DNA from: Actinospica sp035712985
GTDB taxonomy: Bacteria > Actinomycetota > Actinomycetes > Streptomycetales > Catenulisporaceae
Direction of reading: 5' to 3'
Assembly (NCBI GenBank): GCA_035712985.1
Contig: DASTAE010000049.1
Location: forward strand, 1-19,067
DNA length: 19,067 nt
This document shows, one piece after another, positions 14,347 through 19,067 of the stretch. Every line of letters starts with the position of its first letter. Positions within the stretch are counted from its first letter, which is position 1. The translations under genes were made by a program, and so were the position numbers. The notes under the pieces are model-generated. The model had not been told where the DNA came from and did not search any database. It saw nothing but the letters and a program-made list of their open reading frames with translations.

Positions 14347-15210
14347 ATGTCCAGGAACAGCCAGCAGCGCGGGAGCGCGGTGGCCCAGGCCGAACCCGGC
14401 CGTGCCGTCGCGACCTCCCTCGGCGGCGGGGCGCCTGACGCGGCGATGGGCGCGGCGGCGATGGCCGAACTGTGGGCCAAGTTCAAGGCGACCGGTGATC
14501 CGCGGCTGCGCGAGCAGCTGATCCTGCACTATTCGCCGCTGGTCAAGTACGTGGCGGGCCGGGTCTCCGTGGGTCTCGTCGGGTCGATGGAGCACGCCGA
14601 CTTCGTCTCGTACGGCATCTTCGGGCTGATCGACGCGATCGAGCGCTACGACCCGGAGCGGGCGATCAAGTTCGAGACGTACGCGATCAACCGGATCCGC
14701 GGCGCGATCATCGACGAGCTGCGGGCGCTGGACTGGATCCCCCGTTCGCTGCGGCAGAAGGCGCGGGAGATCGAGCAGGCCGTGGTGCGTCTGGAGCACA
14801 AGCTCGGGCGCACCCCCTCGGAGCGGCAGATCGCGGCCGAGCTCGGCATGAAGCTCGGCGAGCTGCACCAGATCTTCTCGCGGCTCTCGCTGGTCAACGT
14901 CATCGCGCTGGACGAGGTGCTCACCCTGTCCACCGGGGACGGCGGGCGGCTGAGCCTGATGGAGACGCTGGAGGACGTCTCGGCGGAGAACCCGGTCGAG
15001 GTCGCGGAGAACCGGGAGACGCGCCACCTGCTCGCCAGGGCGGTCAACACCTTGCCCGACCGGGAGAAGACGGTGGTGACCCTCTACTACTTCGAGGGCA
15101 TGACGCTGGGCGAGATCGGCGGGGTGCTCGGGGTCACCGAGAGCCGGGTCTGCCAGATCCACGCCAAGGCCGTGCTCACGCTGCGCACCCGGCTGGCCGA
15201 GCTTCGGTGA
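14347..15210 (+). CDS. whiG: WhiG-type RNA polymerase sigma factor (sporulation)
   Basis: This is a 287-residue sigma-28-like factor. After a variable N-terminus (about 1-40), region 2 reads LREQLILHYSPLVKYVAGRVSVGL, then ADFVSYGIFGLIDAIERYDP and IKFETYAINRIRGAIIDELRALDWIPRS. Region 3 carries KLGRTPSERQIAAELGM. Region 4 is LPDREKTVVTLYYFEGMTLG followed by EIGGVLGVTESRVCQIHAKAV. The close match to Streptomyces WhiG, which commits aerial hyphae to sporulation, and the position between dprA and rpsB support this call over a flagellar FliA; no flagellar genes are nearby. ATG 14347 has a ribosome binding site; a TTG at 14326 is less likely. In streptomycetes this sigma is held by the anti-sigma RsiG with c-di-GMP; RsiG is not in the window. 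Confidence 0.93.
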   Translation: MSRNSQQRGSAVAQAEPGRAVATSLGGGAPDAAMGAAAMAELWAKFKATGDPRLREQLILHYSPLVKYVAGRVSVGLVGSMEHADFVSYGIFGLIDAIERYDPERAIKFETYAINRIRGAIIDELRALDWIPRSLRQKAREIEQAVVRLEHKLGRTPSERQIAAELGMKLGELHQIFSRLSLVNVIALDEVLTLSTGDGGRLSLMETLEDVSAENPVEVAENRETRHLLARAVNTLPDREKTVVTLYYFEGMTLGEIGGVLGVTESRVCQIHAKAVLTLRTRLAELR

Positions 15211-15222
15211 TGCGGCGGCGGC

Positions 15223-15265
15223 CGGGACCGGACATCACCGGCTGAACTTCGGAGATGCGGTCCCG
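15223..15265 (+). terminator. Hairpin terminator after whiG
   Basis: CGGGACCG (15223-15230) pairs with CGGTCCCG (15258-15265). Inside it, CATC pairs with GATG and CCG with CGG across a small bulge and a mismatch, leaving a 9-nt loop. It starts 12 nt after the whiG stop. Confidence 0.6.
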
Positions 15266-15283
15266 CGCGGGCCGAGCGTCGTC

Positions 15284-15289
15284 TACGCT
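15284..15289 (+). promoter_or_regulatory. Candidate -10 box TACGCT, leaderless tetR promoter
   Basis: TACGCT fits TAnnnT and ends 6 nt before the GTG at 15296, so transcription would start at the GTG itself. No Shine-Dalgarno is present in the preceding 20 nt. The -35 position falls in the right arm of the whiG terminator hairpin and is weak. Confidence 0.42.
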
Positions 15290-15295
15290 GAGCCT

Positions 15296-15889
15296 GTGCC
15301 GAGGATCAAAGCAGCGACCGTCGCCGAGCATCGCAGTATGCAGCGCGCGGCCCTGTTGGACGCGGCCAGGGACCTGCTCGCCCAGGGCGGGATCTCGGCC
15401 GTGACCTTCTCAGCCATGGCGGAGCGGGCCGGCCTCGCGCGTTCCTCGGTCTACGAGTACTTCAAGACCAAGGGCGACGTGGTCGAGGCACTGGCCGTCG
15501 AGGACTTCCCGGCGGCGGTGAACGACATCAGGGGTGTGATGCTCGCGCAGCCCACCCCGGAGCGGCAGATCGCCGCCTACGTGCGCCGGCAGCTGGAGCT
15601 CGTCTCCCAGCCCGGCCATCGCAACCTGCTGGCTCTCTCGGCGCTCGAGCTCGACGGCTCGGCCCGGGACCGGATAAGAAGCGCGCACAGCCTGCTGGTC
15701 GACCTGGTCGTCGGCGCCCTGCGCCGCCTCGGCCACTCGGACGCCAGAGCCACCGCGGCCGCCCTCCAAGGCGCGATCGACGGAGCGGCCAAGCGGATCG
15801 ACGCCGGAGCCGACCCGAACGCCACCATCGAGGCGACCCTCACGCTCATCCTCTTCGGAGTGCGCGGAGCCCGCCGCCGCCTGTCGTAG
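15296..15889 (+). CDS. TetR/AcrR family transcriptional regulator
   Basis: This is a 197-residue regulator with an N-terminal helix-turn-helix: LLDAARDLLAQGGISAVTFS, then AMAERAGLARSSVYEYFKTK (about 20-59), a canonical TetR DNA-binding domain. The ligand domain (about 70-190) is Ala/Arg-rich and all-helical with no diagnostic signature, so the ligand is unknown. The GTG start is chosen because it gives the usual short lead to the HTH and sits just after a -10 box. The last residues, FGVRGARRRLS, are encoded by sequence that recurs three more times downstream. It lies between whiG and the M23 gene. Autoregulation or control of the downstream gene is possible but not shown. Confidence 0.9.
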   Translation: MPRIKAATVAEHRSMQRAALLDAARDLLAQGGISAVTFSAMAERAGLARSSVYEYFKTKGDVVEALAVEDFPAAVNDIRGVMLAQPTPERQIAAYVRRQLELVSQPGHRNLLALSALELDGSARDRIRSAHSLLVDLVVGALRRLGHSDARATAAALQGAIDGAAKRIDAGADPNATIEATLTLILFGVRGARRRLS

Positions 15890-16112
15890 ACCGTGTCCCG
15901 ACGATCGGGGCGCGCTGCTCACGCGTACTCGTCACGGAGTGCGCGGACCTCGCCGCCGACCGTCCTACGCCGCGTGCCGATGATCGAGGGCGGCCCACTT
16001 CTTTGCCGCATTCGGGTGCGCAGAGTTCGACGCTGCCTGTCATGAACCGTGCCCCAATGATCGGTGCGCTGCTCACGTGTGTTCGTTTGGGGTGCGCGGA
16101 GCGCGTCGTTGA
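15860..16112 (+). repeat. Degenerate tandem repeat of the tetR 3' end (3 full copies plus a partial)
   Basis: Units begin with GTGCGCGGA (15860), GTGCGCGGA (15939), GTGCGCAGA (16016) and GTGCGCGGA (16092), giving spacings of 79, 77 and 76 nt. Ungapped comparison of 15841-15910 with 15920-15989 gives 51/70 identities. Reading each unit in its local frame gives VRGARRRLS-stop (the real tetR C-terminus), VRGPRRRPSY, VRRVRRCLS-stop and VRGARR-stop. Each full unit carries a CGAYGATCG-like dyad in its middle. The 344-bp gap to the M23 gene is mostly this array, followed by about 120 bp of unique sequence. I see no gene in it. Confidence 0.85.
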
Positions 16113-16203
16113 CTTTCCCGAGCCGCGTCCGCGCCCTCGGGACGTCGGCGGATTTGTTGCCGGAATGGGCATATTCGTACCGGTAACGGGATGATTCGGT
16201 GCA

Positions 16204-16209
16204 TAGAGT
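16204..16209 (+). promoter_or_regulatory. Candidate -10 box for the M23 gene
   Basis: TAGAGT fits TAnnnT and lies 24 nt upstream of the ATG at 16234, with GGTGGA (16225-16230) as a weak ribosome binding site. No clear -35 is present. Confidence 0.3.
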
Positions 16210-16233
16210 CGTCTGCCGGGTCACGGTGGATGT

Positions 16234-16809
16234 ATGCGCGTTCTGATTGCTCTGGTGACGGTGTTGGGGGCGGCTGTCGCCGCGACGGTGGGTGGTGGGG
16301 CGGCGGTCGCTGAGCCGGGCTGCGCTCCGCGTGCGGCATCCACAGTCTGGAGTTGGCCTGTGCCCGCTCCGGGTTCGCCTGCGCGGGCCCTCGACGTGCT
16401 TCGCGCCCCCGACGTCCTTCGGGGGTTCGAGCCGCCGGCTCATCGGTGGGACGCCGGGCATCGGGGGGTGGATCTGGCGGGGGAGGTCGGGGATCCGGTG
16501 CTTGCCGCTGGGGCGGGGGTCGTGCTGTTCGCGGGCCGGCTGTTCGGTCGCGGGGTGGTGGTCGTCGGGCACGGGGTGTTGCGGACCAGTTATGAGCCGG
16601 TGGAGGCATCGGTGCCGGTCGGCGCCAGGGTGGCGGTGGGGGAGCGGATCGGGACCTTGGACGCGGGGCACTGCGCTGCTCGACCCTGCCTGCATTGGGG
16701 GCTGCTCACCGGGCACGGGCACGCTACGACCTACTTCGATCCGCTGTTGCTGCTCGGGTGCGGCGGGCTCCGGCTGGAACCGGTCATGACCGGTCCGGGA
16801 AGCCGTTAG
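16234..16809 (+). CDS. Secreted M23 (LytM) family peptidase-like protein
   Basis: This is a 191-residue protein. A signal peptide (MRVLIALVTVLGAAVAA..., cleavage likely after AVA at about 26) directs it out of the cell. The LytM-like domain has HRGVDLAG (His76, Asp80), two of the three zinc ligands, then VLAAGAGVVLFAGRLFGRGV, VVVGHGVLRTSYEPV and PCLHWGLL with the third ligand His154. Classical M23 enzymes have HxH here; this protein has Cys152-Leu-His154, so the first, catalytic-side histidine is replaced. It may still act on peptidoglycan or may be a non-catalytic regulator or binder. It lies just upstream of rpsB, a common place in actinobacteria, and the rpsB -10 candidate overlaps its last codons. 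Confidence 0.87.
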   Translation: MRVLIALVTVLGAAVAATVGGGAAVAEPGCAPRAASTVWSWPVPAPGSPARALDVLRAPDVLRGFEPPAHRWDAGHRGVDLAGEVGDPVLAAGAGVVLFAGRLFGRGVVVVGHGVLRTSYEPVEASVPVGARVAVGERIGTLDAGHCAARPCLHWGLLTGHGHATTYFDPLLLLGCGGLRLEPVMTGPGSR

Positions 16810-16812
16810 AAT
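16807..16812 (+). promoter_or_regulatory. Candidate -10 box for rpsB-tsf
   Basis: TAGAAT overlaps the M23 stop codon and is close to consensus TATAAT. It would give a long rpsB leader of about 255 nt, the first part of which folds into a strong hairpin. TCATGA at 16784-16789 is a weak -35. Confidence 0.45.
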
Positions 16813-16838
16813 GTTCCGGCAGTACAAACCAGAACCCA

Positions 16839-16883
16839 GGTCCGTCTCTCTCCGATCTTTCCGAAGATCGGAGCGCGCGGACC
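16839..16883 (+). promoter_or_regulatory. Structured rpsB leader hairpin
   Basis: A perfect 10-bp stem, CTCCGATCTT (16850-16859) with AAGATCGGAG (16864-16873), closes on the loop TCCG, of the stable UNCG type. An outer 6-bp stem, GGTCCG (16839-16844) with CGGACC (16878-16883), extends it across an internal loop. It lies 20-65 nt downstream of the likely transcript start, so it could be an S2-binding autoregulatory site, an attenuator, or the M23 terminator. The remaining leader (16884-17075) is GC-rich with no further feature I can name. Confidence 0.55.
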
Positions 16884-17075
16884 GAATTCGCGTGTCCATG
16901 GCCGAGTCCGCCTGCGGGCGGGCCTGACCGGCGGCCGCACGGTTCCGCCCCGATCCGCCTCGCGCGGGTACGGCGCGGTGCGACCGTCCGCCCGGACACC
17001 AGGGCGAAGGTCCCGGGCCCCGAGCCCGGAACCCCGCGGACAAACCGGAAATCGAACTACGAGGAGGACACGGCA

Positions 17076-18008
17076 ATGGCCGTCGTCACCATGCGCCAGC
17101 TCCTGGAGAGCGGCGTCCACTTCGGACACCAGACCCGTCGCTGGAACCCGAAGATGAAGCGCTTCATCCTCACCGAGCGCAACGGCACGTACATCATCGA
17201 CCTGCAGCAGTCGCTGTCCTACATCGACCGGGCCTACGAGTTCATCAAGGCCACGGTCGCGCACGGCGGCACCGTCCTGTTCGTCGGCACCAAGAAGCAG
17301 GCCCAGGAGGCCGTCGCCGAGCAGGCCAAGCGGGTCGGCATGCCCTACGTCAACCAGCGCTGGCTGGGCGGCATGCTCACCAACTTCTCCACCGTCTACA
17401 AGCGGCTGCAGCGTCTCAAGGAGCTCGAGCTCATCGACTTCGACGACGTCGCCGCCTCCGGCATGACCAAGAAGGAACTCCTGGTCCTGCGCCGCGAGAA
17501 GGAGAAGCTGGACAAGACCCTGGGCGGCATCCGGGACATGCAGAAGGTCCCCTCCGCGGTGTGGATCATCGACACCAAGAAGGAGCACATCGCCGTCGGC
17601 GAGGCGCGCAAGCTGCGCATCCCGGTGATCGCGATCCTGGACACCAACTGCGACCCGGACGAGGTCGACTACAAGATCCCGGGCAACGACGACGCGATCC
17701 GCTCCGTCGCGCTGCTGACCCGCGTGGTGGCGGACGCCGTGGCTGACGGCCTGGTCTCGCGCTCCGGCCAGCAGGCCGCCGCGACCGAGGGCGCCGAGGT
17801 CGCCGCGGGCGAGCCGCTCGCCGAGTGGGAGAAGGACCTGCTGGTGCCCGACGCCGCGCCGGCCGCCGAGGCCGTCGTCGAGCCCGTCACCGAGGCCGTG
17901 GCCGCGGCCATCGCCGAGGACGCCCCCGCAGCCGAGGACGCGCCCGCAGCTGAGGAGGCTCCCGCCGCCGAGGCCCCCGCGACCGAGACCACGGCCGAGC
18001 AGGCCTGA
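17076..18008 (+). CDS. rpsB: 30S ribosomal protein S2
   Basis: This is a 310-residue uS2 protein, one of the last to join the 30S subunit. The family blocks are clear: TMRQLLESGVHFGHQTRRWN, PKMKRFILTERNGTYIIDLQ, GGTVLFVGTKKQAQEAV, YVNQRWLGGMLTNF, IDTKKEHIAVGEARKL, IPVIAILDTNCDPDEVDYKI and PGNDDAIRS. The last 65 or so residues are a low-complexity acidic Ala/Glu/Pro tail with an AEDAPA-type repeat, usual in actinobacteria. The ATG at 17076 has GAGGAGGA (17061-17068) upstream. It is co-transcribed with tsf 42 nt downstream, the near-universal pair. Confidence 0.97.
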   Translation: MAVVTMRQLLESGVHFGHQTRRWNPKMKRFILTERNGTYIIDLQQSLSYIDRAYEFIKATVAHGGTVLFVGTKKQAQEAVAEQAKRVGMPYVNQRWLGGMLTNFSTVYKRLQRLKELELIDFDDVAASGMTKKELLVLRREKEKLDKTLGGIRDMQKVPSAVWIIDTKKEHIAVGEARKLRIPVIAILDTNCDPDEVDYKIPGNDDAIRSVALLTRVVADAVADGLVSRSGQQAAATEGAEVAAGEPLAEWEKDLLVPDAAPAAEAVVEPVTEAVAAAIAEDAPAAEDAPAAEEAPAAEAPATETTAEQA

Positions 18009-18050
18009 CCTTCCGCACCGCGACAAGGTAGAGACAGGGGTTCAACACAG

Positions 18051-18890
18051 ATGGCGAACTACACCGCCGCCGACATCAAGAAGCTGCGGGAGCTGACCGC
18101 GGCCGGGATGCTCGACTGCAAGAAGGCGCTCGAGGAGACCGACGGCGACTTCGACAAGGCCGTCGAGTACCTGCGCGTCAAGGGCCTCAAGGGCGTGACC
18201 AAGCGCGAGGGCCGCACGGCCTCCAACGGCCTGGTCACCGCGCAGATCGAGGCCGACGGCAGCAAGGGCACGCTGCTCGAGCTGGCCTGCGAGACCGACT
18301 TCGTCGCCAAGGGCGACCGGTTCCAGCAGGTCGCCGCCGAGCTGCTCGCCCACGTCGTGGCCACCGGCCCGGCCGAGGTCCCGCAGCTGCTCGCCAGCAC
18401 CTTCCCGGCCAGCGGCAAGACCGTCCAGGAGTTCGTGGACGAGGCCAACGCCACGCTCGGCGAGAAGATCGAGCTGCGCCGCACCGCCACCTTCGAGGGC
18501 GGCTTCGTCGCCGCCTACCTGCACAAGACCTCGCCGGACCTGCCGGCCCAGGTCGGCGTGCTGGTCCAGCTCGACAAGGCGGACGCGGAGACGGCCAAGG
18601 ACGTGGCGCAGCACATCGCCGCGTTCTCGCCGACCTACCTGACCCGCGACGAGGTCCCGGCCGACGTGGTGGCGAACGAGCGCCGCCTCGCCGAGGAGAC
18701 CTCCCGCGAGGAGGGCAAGCCGGAGGCCGCGCTGCCGAAGATCGTCGAGGGTCGGGTGAACGGCTTCTTCAAGGAGAACGTCGTGCTCGAGCAGGCCTTC
18801 GCCAAGGATCCGAAGAAGACGGTCGCCAAGGTCCTCGAAGAGGCCGGCGTGACGCTGCAGGCCTTCGCCCGGTTCCGCGTCGGGGTCTGA
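18051..18890 (+). CDS. tsf: Translation elongation factor Ts
   Basis: This is a 279-residue EF-Ts, the guanine-nucleotide exchange factor for EF-Tu. The N-terminal UBA-like domain is MANYTAADIKKLRELTAAGM, then LDCKKALEETDGDFDKAVEY. The core contains CETDFVAKGDRF (TDFV at 82-85), the helix that inserts into EF-Tu. The C-terminal module includes KIVEGRVNGFFKENVVLEQA and FARFRVG. Length is standard for actinobacteria. The ribosome binding site is weak (ACAGGGG about 10 nt upstream). A strong hairpin at 18903-18951 follows. Confidence 0.97.
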   Translation: MANYTAADIKKLRELTAAGMLDCKKALEETDGDFDKAVEYLRVKGLKGVTKREGRTASNGLVTAQIEADGSKGTLLELACETDFVAKGDRFQQVAAELLAHVVATGPAEVPQLLASTFPASGKTVQEFVDEANATLGEKIELRRTATFEGGFVAAYLHKTSPDLPAQVGVLVQLDKADAETAKDVAQHIAAFSPTYLTRDEVPADVVANERRLAEETSREEGKPEAALPKIVEGRVNGFFKENVVLEQAFAKDPKKTVAKVLEEAGVTLQAFARFRVGV

Positions 18891-18902
18891 TCCGAGGCCG
18901 GA

Positions 18903-18951
18903 GGGGCGGTTCCGTGTGAGGTTGCCACAGGTACCCACACGGAGCCGCCCT
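18903..18951 (+). terminator. Strong hairpin terminator between tsf and pyrH
   Basis: Arms 18904-18918 and 18936-18950 pair over 15 bp with one G-U wobble, around a 17-nt loop that can fold slightly further (GGT/ACC). It starts 13 nt after the tsf stop and has no U tract. It probably reduces readthrough into pyrH. Confidence 0.75.
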
Positions 18952-18992
18952 TCCGTGCGAGAAGGAAGAAAAACCGAGCCAGGAGGTCCAGC

Positions 18993-19067
18993 GTGCCGGA
19001 AGAATTCAGCAAGTCCCCGTACCGGCGGGTCCTGCTCAAGCTGTCCGGGGAGGTCTTCGGCGGCGGC
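18993..19067 (+). CDS. pyrH: UMP kinase, N-terminal 25 residues (partial)
   Basis: The GTG at 18993 has AGGAGG (18981-18986) 6 nt upstream and begins MPEEFSKSPYRRVLLKLSGE, then VFGGG at the window edge. YRRVLLKLSGE is the N-terminal nucleotide-binding strand of bacterial UMP kinase, which phosphorylates UMP to UDP. The order rpsB-tsf-pyrH is the standard one and supports the call. The rest of the gene is outside the window. Confidence 0.93.
   Translation, partial: MPEEFSKSPYRRVLLKLSGEVFGGG

Noticed and set aside
15860..16112. CRISPR array
   Set aside because: Repeats are degenerate along their whole length, with no constant short repeat alternating with unique spacers, and no cas genes are present. 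The same applies to the array at 11087-11373.
16695..17075. N-terminal extension of rpsB into the M23 gene
   Set aside because: The ATG at 17076 has an ideal ribosome binding site and matches the S2 N-terminus. The extension overlaps the M23 gene and the leader hairpin.
15919..17076. Minus-strand open frame of 385 codons across the repeat array and the M23 gene
   Set aside because: Translation is Arg/Pro/Thr-rich low complexity, and it crosses a well-supported + strand gene and the rpsB leader. Nothing suggests a start signal.

Overview
This window is high-GC actinobacterial chromosome, probably from a morphologically complex lineage of the Streptomyces/Catenulispora kind. Three things point there: strong G/C preference at third codon positions; the conserved housekeeping order glnD ... 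ffh / rpsP-khpA-rimM-trmD / rplS / lepB-lepB / rnhB-DUF2469 / yraN-comM-dprA / whiG / tetR / M23 / rpsB-tsf / pyrH; and a WhiG-type sporulation sigma factor. The genus cannot be fixed by reading alone. Every gene but one is on the + strand.

Layout. 1-2912: the 3' end of glnD, a Tat-exported purple acid phosphatase, and a convergent DnaQ-like exonuclease. A 38-bp perfect palindrome with a parS-like core lies between the last two. 3039-4583: ffh. 4772-6829: the rpsP-khpA-rimM-trmD ribosome and tRNA maturation operon. 6957-7310: rplS, ended by a strong hairpin. 7492-9439: two tandem type I signal peptidases. 9449-10581: rnhB and DUF2469, overlapping by 4 nt. 10722-14192: yraN, comM and dprA (DNA uptake and processing), interrupted at the yraN/comM junction by a degenerate tandem repeat. 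14347-15210: whiG. 15296-15889: a TetR regulator whose 3' end runs into a second degenerate tandem repeat. 16234-16809: a secreted M23-like protein. 17076-18890: rpsB and tsf, followed by a strong terminator and the first 25 codons of pyrH.

Together the genes form a translation, secretion and DNA-processing neighbourhood: SRP GTPase, signal peptidases, ribosomal proteins S16, L19 and S2, EF-Ts, ribosome and tRNA maturation factors, RNase HII, and the ComM/DprA recombination proteins.

The most unusual content is non-coding. (1) Between yraN and comM, the stop/start junction has been multiplied into four diverged copies about 78-93 bp apart, and a small ORF spans them. (2) Downstream of tetR, the last codons of that gene and its downstream flank recur at 76-79 bp intervals. 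The two arrays have unrelated sequences but the same architecture: tandem multiplication of a gene's 3' end. (3) The palindrome at 2018-2055 could be a variant ParB-binding site, a bidirectional terminator, or both. Several genes (phosphatase, rnhB, tetR) also look leaderless, with a TAnnnT box 6-7 nt upstream of the start codon. I found no tRNA, rRNA, CRISPR array, insertion sequence or prophage.
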